64,000 nt of DNA from Sacculina carcini (taxonomy: Eukaryota; Arthropoda; Thecostraca; Sacculinidae): assembly GCA_916048095.2 (NCBI GenBank), contig OU696584.1, forward strand, positions 2,251,317-2,315,316, in the 5' to 3' direction. The notes beneath the pieces were generated by a model. That model worked only from the letters and a program-made list of their open reading frames with translations, ran no database searches and was not told where the DNA came from. Numbering within the stretch: the stretch's first letter is position 1; each line of letters starts with the position of its first letter. The translations under genes and the position numbers were made by a program. This document shows, one piece after another, positions 10,687 to 19,576 of this stretch.

Positions 10687-10829
10687 TTGACGCCCATCGT
10701 GCAATGGTTCGTGAGGGATAGGACTAGAGGGAGGGGGGCAAATAGGCGCGTAATCCTACACGCGCACAAACACTGGGGGTAGACTGTGTGCAGTGGGGAT
10801 GGCGGGGTTATTGCTGCAAAGAACACAAA
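10687..10829. other. Unique G-rich spacer
   Basis: 143 bp between the U block and the CA/TGAAA array, with two G runs (gggaggggggc and ggggg). No match elsewhere in the window and no gene seen. Confidence 0.4.
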
Positions 10830-10974
10830 GGTACACTGAAACACACACACTGAAACACACACACTGAAGCACTCATACACTGAAACACACACACTGAAAC
10901 ACTCATACTGAAACACACACCCACACAATGAAACAAACACTGAAATACACACACAAACAATGAAACAAACACTG

Positions 10975-11009
<35 letters not shown>

Positions 11010-11058
11010 GAAACAAACACTGAAACACACACATACACACAATGAAACAAATACACTG

Positions 11059-11107
<49 letters not shown>

Positions 11108-11122
11108 GAAACAAACACACTG

Positions 11123-11158
<36 letters not shown>

Positions 11159-11240
11159 AAACTGAAACACACACCCACACTGAAACACGCACACTGAAAC
11201 ACATACACTGAAACACACATACTGAAACAAACACACTGAA

Positions 11241-11271
<31 letters not shown>

Positions 11272-11300
11272 CACACACTCACACACACACAATGAAATGT
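10830..11300. repeat. CA/TGAAA minisatellite array 1
   Basis: Long CA runs punctuated by tgaaac, forming acacactgaaacacac units and recurrent acacaatgaaacaaacactg. The array at 31861-32265 has the same order of variant units, so the two are paralogous arrays rather than chance microsatellites. All reading frames through it (Cys-Val-rich) are artefacts. Confidence 0.85.
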
Positions 11301-11308
11301 TCTCAGGA

Positions 11309-11345
11309 GTGCAATAGATGCCATATCCCATTTACTGAATTTTAC
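11309..11345 (+). pseudogene. Tiny relic of a LINE-A-type RT
   Basis: gtgcaatagatgccatatcc matches the LINE-A segment at about 760-785 (gaatgcaatagatgccatac), the RNAIDAI stretch of the RT. Only about 35 bp are recognisable. 11346-11444 beyond it shows nothing clear. Confidence 0.45.
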
Positions 11346-11444
11346 TGAAGATGAATGAGTTAGCTAACTTAAAGGCAGCAGAGATAGTTGTATATCTGCG
11401 AATGGAATAGAAACGCCTGAGTTTAATTGTACATCACCTGATAA

Positions 11445-11576
11445 TGTCAGAGATGTGTATGTGTGTTTGTAAGTGAATGTGTGTGTTGCATATTGTAATG
11501 TGTATATATGTGTGTGTATGTGTGCTTGTGTGTGATTGTGTGTGATTGTATCTGTACGTGTTAGTGTGTGATTGTG

Positions 11577-11621
<45 letters not shown>

Positions 11622-11668
11622 CTGCCGCTGATTCTTGTAGTAGGCTTGTCCACTAACTTGTGTGATTC
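11445..11668 (+). repeat. R1 piece in inverted orientation
   Basis: TG-rich sequence that is the reverse complement of the 5' region of R1 copies 1 and 2 (7360-7520 and 12580-12740), down to gtaggcttgtccactaac. It lies tail to tail with R1 copy 2, whose 3' end is about 25 bp away. The pair could form a large foldback. Confidence 0.7.
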
Positions 11669-11690
11669 AAAAGAAAGAGAGCTATCGAGT

Positions 11691-12968
11691 ATCATCAACA
11701 TCAACATCAACATGTATTTGTTATAGAGCACCGAAGGGCTCGGGCGCGACACGATTATAAACAGTTGGGAACACGGAATACAACTAACAGGACAGATGCA
11801 AAAGAAGTACACTACAAGTTTGCAATAAAACACAATAAATATAGGTAAAATATATGGGCAAAACATACAAAACAGACGGACATGACGGACAAGGCAACAC
11901 GACTGAAGCATACTCGTAATGACAACACAACACAACAAACACAACTCGGGAGAATGGAGTCATAGCGTAGATAAAGTAAGCATGCAAATGAGAGAAGGAA
12001 TACGAGTAAGAACAGGCTAAAGTAAGAGGTTATAGTGATGCAAAAGGTGTAAGAGTGTGGGAGACTGGGTCAAAAGAGGTCAAAAAGGTGTTTGTAGACC
12101 TTAGAGCGGAAAGAATTGTAGGAAAGAGAAGAAGTGATGTGAGCTGGGATGGAGTCGTAAAGGCGAGGGGCGGAAAATAACAATGATTTGGAGGACCAAG
12201 GAGGTTCATTTACAGCACGAGGGCAGACAAGGGGAAAAAGAATTCCAAGTATGATACCAATTCTACGTACAGAGCAGGGTAGATGTATACTAAGAGAAGT
12301 AGCAATATTAGAAGATGGAATAAGAATATACTTAGTCTTAGCAAGATTAAGTTTGACATGGCCAGTGAACGCTCAACTTTCTATACCAAATAGGACTGAA
12401 CTGACTGAACAGTGAGAAATAGACGCAGACGAGAGAAGGATTTGAATGTCGTCAGTGAATATTTGGAAGGACAGATCGTGACGACGATGAACTTTCCTTA
12501 TAGGGGTAAGATAGATATTGAAGAGGAGAGCGCCTAATACAGAACCATGAGGCACACCACAAGTTAGTGGACAAGCCTACTACAAGAATCAGCGACAGAC
12601 AAACACACACACACACGCACATGCACACAATCACTCACTAACACGTACAGATACAATCACACACAATCACACTTACACACACATATATACACATTACATT
12701 ATGCAACACATACATACACTTACAAACACACATACACACACGTACAGAGGTTGTCTTTATATACATATGCATACATGTATATAGATATTAACATGTAAAT
12801 GTATGATATCAGCATTGGTGCGTGCAAACTTTTGGCGACTACTGTAGTTGCACTTTAGCAGTATTATTGATCATCAGGACAGTTTTAAAGTCAATCAATC
12901 AATCCATCAATGTACTACATAAAATTCAGCATATGCACGGTGGTTTTCATTCATGCGTCACAGGCTGG
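11691..12968 (-). mobile_element. R1 copy 2: internally deleted L2-like LINE with 3' UTR and tail
   Basis: Same structure as 6770-7783: RT piece (about 12373-12555, FNIYLTPI and SASISHCS), deleted middle, C-terminal block. It keeps a 3' UTR (11715-11980) ending in ggtgctctataacaaat-like sequence and a GTTGAT hexamer tail (complement at 11694-11711), the kind of 3' end seen in L2/CR1 elements and in LINE-D. The 5' end is at cacaggctgga (12967), where LINE-C begins. Confidence 0.75.
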
Positions 12969-13180
12969 ACATACATCAAACTGGACCTCAAACTCTCTCG
13001 TCGTCTTTTATCTACTGATGACTCTGTATATGATAAACCTGCATTGACAGGAGTGGCTTTCAGATCTAAGGAAGTGAAAAGTCTGCTTGAATCTCTTGAC
13101 TCCAATGGCGGCACTGATCCTCTGGGTATGTTTCCCTTATTTCTGAAGAAGACTGCTGTAGCATTGGCTCCAAAACTTGG
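12969..13180 (+). pseudogene. LINE-C, part 1 of 3
   Basis: Encodes the start of the RT region: GVAFRSKEVKSLLESLD, then GGTDPLGMFPLFLKKTA and LAPKLG. The LINE is 5'-truncated here; no endonuclease is present. Gypsy-1 begins at 13181, and the protein resumes at 17013 with GAVFRRIIRRGSFP. Confidence 0.85.
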
Positions 13181-13493
13181 TGTAATGTAATCGGGCAAAG
13201 CCCTCTTACCTCTCGCGCAGGAAAAACCCGCGCACACGACGAGAATACGTCCACACAGCGAATATCTCTCGAACACACGGCAACGATGCTTACAACGCAC
13301 AGGCCACCAACCGAATGACGCTCGACCGCTCGCAAAGCCAGCTTCACACACGCCAGCTGATACACGCCTCCGGCACTAGGCTCAAATCGCGGCCAATCAG
13401 CGCGCAGCAACGTGCGACGTCATACCTCGCACCAGTCGACTCAAGTGAGCCGCTATGACGTCACACCGCACGCCACTCGACAACAACGCCACA
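13181..13493 (-). repeat. Gypsy-1 3' LTR
   Basis: 313 bp, identical to 16700-17012. Contains tatgacgtcacac, a TGACGTCA (CRE-type) palindrome, near 13455. It lacks the extra ~44 bp heat-shock-type block of the Gypsy-3 LTR. Confidence 0.95.
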
Positions 13494-13550
13494 TCTCCCC
13501 CAGCTTTTCACCTGAAAGCTCACAACAAACACGCTTGCAAACACGCACGG

Positions 13551-15958
13551 TTAAACTTCATCATCGGATAGACACACGTACTCGTTTAACCATGCCGGCG
13601 GTCGACGTCTCCTCGTTGACCGCCTCGGCTGCTCGACTGCAGCCTCATCCTCGACTCTCTCAGCCGCGACGCCCTCTCCGACATTCTCACGAGCAGTATG
13701 TACACTCACGCCCTCTGAGGGCTCACCAGGTTCCTGCTCCACAGACACACGGTCCGCATCCACGCCCTCGCCAGTAGCCAGTCGCTCAGGTGGCAGGCTG
13801 TCAGGTGTTCTGTCACCGCCGGGACTATCGGCCGCCTCGTCCCGTCCGCTATCACCGCTCAGGTCCAAGCTACATCGGGTGGCTCCACCGGGTGGCTCCA
13901 CATCTCCGCGATTGCCGGTCGCATCCACATCCCAACCGCCGCTGGTCGGTTCCACGTCGCCATGAGTGCCGGTCTCGTCTATGGCTCCACTATGGCCGGC
14001 ACAGCGACGCTTGCGCAGGTCGCGCACATGGCGCGGCATGCCATCTACGCACACAACGTGCTGTGAGACGACCCTGGTCACCTTCCCGAGGGTCCATGGC
14101 GTTGTACATGACGGGATCGGCGGTTTCACCCACACCTCGTCACCAACGGCAAACGCTGCTGTCTGGTCATCAGCGTCCCTGCGGCCGGTCTCAAATGGAA
14201 GACGCCACTCGTATCTGAAAATACACCTCGAGGGAATAGTGCTCACCTGAGTCTCTTTGCGCGGCGTAACGTTGTACCAGAACGTCGCCTCCCCCGGGGA
14301 AATATGTTCCCTCGCTGCGATCCTTTTGATCGTACGGTGATTTCGCTCCACGATCCCGTTACCGCCCGGGGCGTATGCGGCTCGGAATCGCAAAGAAATG
14401 CACCACTCGTCGGCGAACTGCTCCATCGCCGCCGACCGGAACGCCGTAGAGTTGTCCAGTAACAGCTCCTCAAACGGCCCACGCTCAATCACAATCTGCC
14501 GCAGCTGAGCTATAATGCACAACGCCGTCTCATTCGGCAATCTGCGCCATACGGCAAGACGTGATGGACCACAATCCACCATCGACAGGTAAACGCCGGC
14601 ATCGTAATGAGTGACGTCCGCTGCCACTCGATACCAGTCCCTGTCCACGGCCAGACTACCCTGACCTACGAGATTCTCCTCTCTCACCGCTGGATCGATA
14701 CGTTGACAAGCCTCGCATCCAGCTAACTCCGCCTTCACATGGGCTCTCGTCAAATCACTCCGCAATTGTTGACCCAGGTACAGCGTCCTCTCGACACCTA
14801 AATGATGGGGCAGATGAGCCGCCCAAACGGTGTCCTTAATGCTCTTCTTCGTAGCAATAGCTGCTGATATTGCCACCTCCTCCTCACCAGCGTCACGATG
14901 AACAAGCCACTTCTTGGCCACCCTGGTCATCTGATCAGCTTTATTCTCCACAGTCGTGACAAACCGGAGAGAAACTGTCAGGCCATGCTCGGCGATCGTC
15001 TCCTTAATCACCGCCAGTCGGCGCTTCACCAGCATCTCGGCAGAACCTTTAGTGCGGACACGGTTGCGCCCCTCGACAGTGCTGTCCATCCAACTAAGCA
15101 CTGTCCTCGAGTCTGTCGCGACGGTAAACGTCTTGAACCCCCACGAAATCGCCATATTGATGCCACGACCGACTGCCTCCAGTTCGGACACATTAATGTG
15201 TAGAACGTCGGTCTTCTTACGGAGCCAAGTAGCATCCTCAACGATGCAGCCGTCCACCTCGACCACCACGCCAAGCGCCAACGTGCTCGCGTCAGTCCAT
15301 ACAGTGACGTCTCCAGCTGCGTTCACGTCCCATCGACCCTCAGCGAATGACGCTACGAAGTCCTTGTCGACAACTTCCAGCGGCTGCGGACTATCCGTGG
15401 AACCTGCCAACATAAACCTCACACACTTCGTCGATTTATTAGACACACTCTTACGCGCCGGTGCACGACAGCACCCCTCGGGGTAAGGTTTCCCCCACTC
15501 AACGGTGTATTTAGAGTCAACACCCCTTTTCACTGTCACGCCTCCCATATGGTCGATAACATCGTTGCCCAGGAGGCACTCCACCCCAAGGTTTTCTAAT
15601 CCCTTAACTACGAGCCCGGGAACTCTAAAACAGTGTCCCTGCAGCCCTATTACTACGTCACAGGACTTCGTCTCATGAGAAGTCCTACCATCCGCTGTAA
15701 TCAACGGTCGTCCCCGACGGGGAAGTGAACCCGCCACCACCCGTGCACTAACAATTGTGCACTCACTTCCCGTGTCAACCAGACACCGGGAGCAACGACC
15801 GTTGAGAACAGCTTCAACGACCGGCATACGACGCGAAGTCAATACACCGGCCGTCCCTCGAATCGCCCGGCGGGCCCGACGCACCAAATGTGCTCCGCTG
15901 ATGAGTCCACGCGCAGAGCAGGGACTCACCGTCGCCCCTTTACAGGGGCCGCCGCTTA
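13551..15958 (-). pseudogene. Gypsy-1 pol: protease, RNase H, integrase
   Basis: Long minus-strand frame. In order: protease with CLVDTGSECTIV, RNase H with WTDASTLALGVVVEVDG and HINVSELEAV, a zinc-binding HHCC-type region (CEACQ), and the integrase core with DVTHYDAG, LLLDNSTAF and NGIVERNHRTIK. The C-terminus carries a chromatin-linker-like block (VGDEVWVKPP) and an acidic tail. Reverse transcriptase motifs are not seen. The frame looks whole over this stretch. Confidence 0.9.
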
Positions 15959-16684
15959 ATTGCGGTCGACTTCCATGTCGGAGGACGCTGCGCCCCGTGC
16001 TGCGCCCTCCGCATGAAAATGCGAGCTCGTCCGAGCTCGCGAGCGGCGTGACGTCGACGTCGACGCCGGCTCCTCGCAATCACGAGCGAAATGCCCGTGC
16101 TTGCCACACCGGTAGCATTGCGCTCCCGGGCACTCGCGGACCAGATGGTCGCTGCCACATCGGTAGCAGCGGAGCGTCCGGCGCGCAGAAGAGCGCGCAG
16201 AAGAGCGCTCCGGACGGCCCGCCCACCGAGACTCGCCAGATCGAAGCTGACGAGTCGAGAAACGCCTCCATGCCTCTTGGCGAGGCACGCCAAACTCGGC
16301 GACCAGCGTGGCTTTCACCACGGCCCACTGTGAGGCGTCGCCCACGAGCATTCGCCGGTAAAGCCGGCGCGCGCTCCCATCCAGCATATGGTCGACCATT
16401 TCGCAAGGGTCGACCTGCTGGACACGGCATAGCCGCTCAAAGTCGGCCAGTCACTCAGTGACGTCAAGGGTGACGTCACCACCGAAACGTGGTAGAGCCC
16501 GCCCTATCCTGTCAAGGATCGGCCCTCGGGCCTGCATTAAGATGTTGGCCAACTGGCCAACATCTACCACGGGTCCTGCGGCCCGCTGCTCGGGTCTCTG
16601 ACCCTCCTGACCGAAGTCATCGGATTCGCTACCGGAACCCCCTTCGACAAACTCCCGTTTGCCCCCGCCAACGGCCTCAGCCAT
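15959..16684 (-). pseudogene. Gypsy-1 gag
   Basis: Starts MAEAVGGGKREFVEGG at 16684, only 15 nt after the LTR. It has a matrix/capsid-like region (HMLDGSARRLYRRML) and two CCHC knuckles (CYRCGSDHLVREC and CYRCGKHGHFARDC). Broken. Confidence 0.85.
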
Positions 16685-16699
16685 AAAGCCGAAATAGCT

Positions 16700-17012
16700 T
16701 GTAATGTAATCGGGCAAAGCCCTCTTACCTCTCGCGCAGGAAAAACCCGCGCACACGACGAGAATACGTCCACACAGCGAATATCTCTCGAACACACGGC
16801 AACGATGCTTACAACGCACAGGCCACCAACCGAATGACGCTCGACCGCTCGCAAAGCCAGCTTCACACACGCCAGCTGATACACGCCTCCGGCACTAGGC
16901 TCAAATCGCGGCCAATCAGCGCGCAGCAACGTGCGACGTCATACCTCGCACCAGTCGACTCAAGTGAGCCGCTATGACGTCACACCGCACGCCACTCGAC
17001 AACAACGCCACA
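16700..17012 (-). repeat. Gypsy-1 5' LTR
   Basis: 313 bp, identical to 13181-13493. Promoter LTR in the element's orientation. Confidence 0.95.
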
Positions 17013-18106
17013 CTTGGTGCCGTTTTTAGACGAATAATTAGGCGCGGCAGTTTTCCATCGTGCTGCCGAATCACCAATATCACTCCAATTCCAAAAGATC
17101 CTTCGTCATCCGATCCCAGTCAATACCGGTCTATTTCAATAACACCTCTGCTATCCAAGGTTTTCGAACATGTGGTTTGTCGTCGTCTCGCTCAATACCT
17201 TGGAAAACACAGTTTGCTGCCGCCTAATCAATTCACATATCGCAAAAATCTCGGCACTACGGACGCCTTGCTCTCCATCACTCATATTGTGCAACAGGCC
17301 CTTGATCGAGGACAGGAAGCTGTGATAGTCCAGCTAGACTTTTCAGCCGCATTCGATAGAGTCAATCACGATGGCCTGATCCAAAAGCTAAAGTCTCTCA
17401 AGGTCGGAGGGAGAGTCCTATCAGTTATGACCCAATTCCTTCAAGGTCGCAAGCACAGAGTATGTGTTGATGGTAGGCACAGTGAATGGCATGATGTTCA
17501 CTCGGGTGTTCCCCAAGGGAGTGTATTGCGTCCTCTCTTGTTCAATGTCTACACATCAGATCTGCTCAGCCTAACTTCGCATCCTGTTTTTGCTTACGCG
17601 GATGATGTAACTATGGTGGCTACCGTTGACACTCCAGAGCGGCGACCCAATGTGAGTTGGTCACTGAACGAAGACCTGCGCAGAATATCCATATGGTGTG
17701 ACACTTGGAATATGAAGCTTAACTAAAAAAAAGTTTTTGTGTGTTTCTCGGTCTCGCACATTGAATCCATTGCTCGATCCTTTGTTGGTCAATGGCTGCG
17801 CAATGGAAGAATGTAACGCCGTCGATATCCTTGGAGTTCGATTCGATTCAAGGCTGAGTTTTGAGAAACAGGTTCGTCGTCTTGTGGTTTCCGCTTCTCA
17901 GAAACTTGGTATTCTTCGAAAGGCATATCGTGTACTCAATGATCGTTCGATATCGATATCGTTCTCGTGTTTGCGCTGCTTCGCTCTTCCTGTTCTCGAG
18001 TACTGTGCTAATGTCTGGTCGTCAGCTGCTGATTCGCATCTCTGGCTCATTGACAGAGTTGGCTCCTCTGCCAGCTTCCTCTGTGGTGGAGATGCATGCT
18101 GGAATC
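17013..18106 (+). pseudogene. LINE-C, part 2 of 3: reverse transcriptase core
   Basis: Continues GAVFRRIIRRGSFPSC, then YRSISITPLLSKVFE, LDFSAAFDRVNHDGL, HSGVPQGSVLRPLLF and the catalytic YADDVTM near 17596. The usual G of VLGP reads R here. At the A8 run 17727-17734, after MKLN, the frame shifts by one base; it resumes with SRSRTLNPLLDP, ILGVRFDSRLSFEKQV and VLEYCANVWSSAADSH. The protein stops at SFLCGG, where LINE-D is inserted, and continues at 22776. Jockey/CR1-type architecture; the exact clade is uncertain. Confidence 0.85.
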
Positions 18107-18430
18107 AGTTGTCAGTCGTCCATAGTCGTCAGTCCATAGTCAGTCCATAGTCGTCAGTTGTCAGTGGTCCAGTGTGGATGTGTTGCTGGTGTTGTGTTTA
18201 CTGTGATCATTTTTTTGAACGAGTGAGAGTGTGAGAGTGTGCTTGTGCTGACTATGGTGGTGCTGCGTAGTGTGCGAGTTACGCTTGTGTGGCGGTGATG
18301 TGTGAACGCCGTGAATGCGCTCACGTTACATTTGCTAGTATCAGGTTAACCTGATCTACCGCTGTCGAGCGTGAGTGTGTGTCTGTCTGCAAGTCCACGT
18401 CTGTGCTTGTCATCGTTCTATGCCATTACA

Positions 18431-19561
18431 ATGCCTTCGTCATCTGCTCCCACCTCTACCCCTGCGAAGTCTTGCCAATGTGGTGAGCCCATCGCCGCCA
18501 CATCGTATATAGAGTGCGAGAGCTGTATGACATGCTTCCACGTATCATGTGCGGGCCTGACCACCCCGGCGTACAATGCCGTTAGGAAGCATCGGTTGTT
18601 TTGGTGCTGCACACCGTGTCAATCAAAGATCCGCTCGGCTTCCACTGCTGCACCTGTAACTGCTGAAACAATCGCTAATATTGTCGATTCTCGCCTCAAC
18701 TCATTTCGGCAGGAACTACTGACCGATTTCCGTAGCTCGTCTAGTCAAGCTGTCACGGCTGATGCTCGTTCTCCCAACTCTCTGAAGTCCTACGCGGTTG
18801 TCCTCAAATCCAGAAATTCTGACACACCTATTTCTGAAAAACTTGTGGCTCCAGCTATACAGAAAATTCCGGTCTCTGGTTCTCGCCCATCTGCAAACGG
18901 TGGCTTAGTGCTGCGTTGTGACTCGCCACGCTCGGCGGAGAACGCTGCAGATTGTGTTCGTGCGGCATTCGCCGATGTGGAGGTACACATCCCTCCTCTG
19001 AGGCATATTCGCCCAAAGATCACGATCGCTAACATCCCGAGCGACATGACTCCGGAAAGCCTGCTCTCATCTATTTGCCTAGAAAATTCTTCTCTGACTG
19101 ATCTTCCCCCGTCAGATCTACAGGTTCTATTTTTCACCAAGCCGAAGAATAACGCCACTCATGCTGTTCTATCTGTGTCACCCTCGGCTCGCTCAATTAT
19201 CAAGGATTGTTCAGACCGCATATTTATTGGTCTGCGCTGCTGTGCGGTGTACAGTAGGTACTGGGTTGTACGCTGCTTCCGTTGCTCGGGGCTCGGACAT
19301 AAAGCCGATAAATGTAGTCAACCTACCAAGTGAGGCTTCTGCGCCGGTTCCCATGCATCCAAATCATGTGACCGTTCTGGACCAGCCAAATGCACAAACT
19401 GTGTACGCTCAGGGCGTAGCCACTGTCACTCCTCCTACGACTCATCCTGTCCTTCTCTCTTGGCTGTCCGTAATTTTCTTCGTATGTGCACCCTCTCCTG
19501 TGACTCTCCTACTCAAATTTTCTCTTTTACTGCCGTCTCAGTTAGCCCTGATTCACATTAG
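18431..19561 (+). pseudogene. LINE-D ORF1: PHD finger plus CCHC zinc knuckles, one stop
   Basis: ATG at 18431 (MPSSSAPTSTPAKS). Residues about 14-65 form a PHD-type finger (CQCGEP, CESCMTCFHVSC, WCCTPC). After a linker and an RRM/ESF-like middle (ANIPSDMTPESLL) come zinc knuckles: CFRCSGLGHKADKC near 19272, then FCAGSHASKSC and CTNCVRSGRSHC. A TGA at 19331-19333 sits exactly where the first Cys of the second knuckle should be, a likely TGC or TGT to TGA change. The frame then stays open to TAG 19559-19561. ORF1 proteins with PHD and knuckles are known from CR1/L2-type LINEs and bind the element RNA. Confidence 0.85.
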
Positions 19562-19576
19562 TCTATCTCGGCCTGA

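Larger units (their letters stand above)
13181..17012 (-). mobile_element. Gypsy-1: LTR element with identical LTRs
   Basis: LTR retrotransposon fossil on the minus strand. LTRs at 13181-13493 and 16700-17012 are each 313 bp, start TG, end CA on the plus strand and show no difference on direct comparison. The 5 bp CTTGG flanks both sides (13176-13180 and 17013-17017) as a target duplication inside LINE-C. Parts: gag with CCHC knuckles, aspartic protease, RNase H, integrase; reverse transcriptase is not among the parts seen. Very young by its LTRs. Broken in gag, about one or two breaks; the pol frame is long. Closest relative in the window is Gypsy-3. Confidence 0.95.

Noticed and set aside
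10653-11331. Long Cys-Val-rich open frames on the minus strand (also at 30407-30897, 31795-32267, 55099-55436, 22541-22756, 23313-23612)
   Set aside because: They are translations of CA/TG microsatellites, open in several frames at once, without any domain.
13412-16461. Plus-strand frames inside Gypsy-1 (for example Arg/Pro/His-rich ORFs near 13412, 14956 and 15757)
   Set aside because: Antisense shadows of the GC-rich gag and pol frames.
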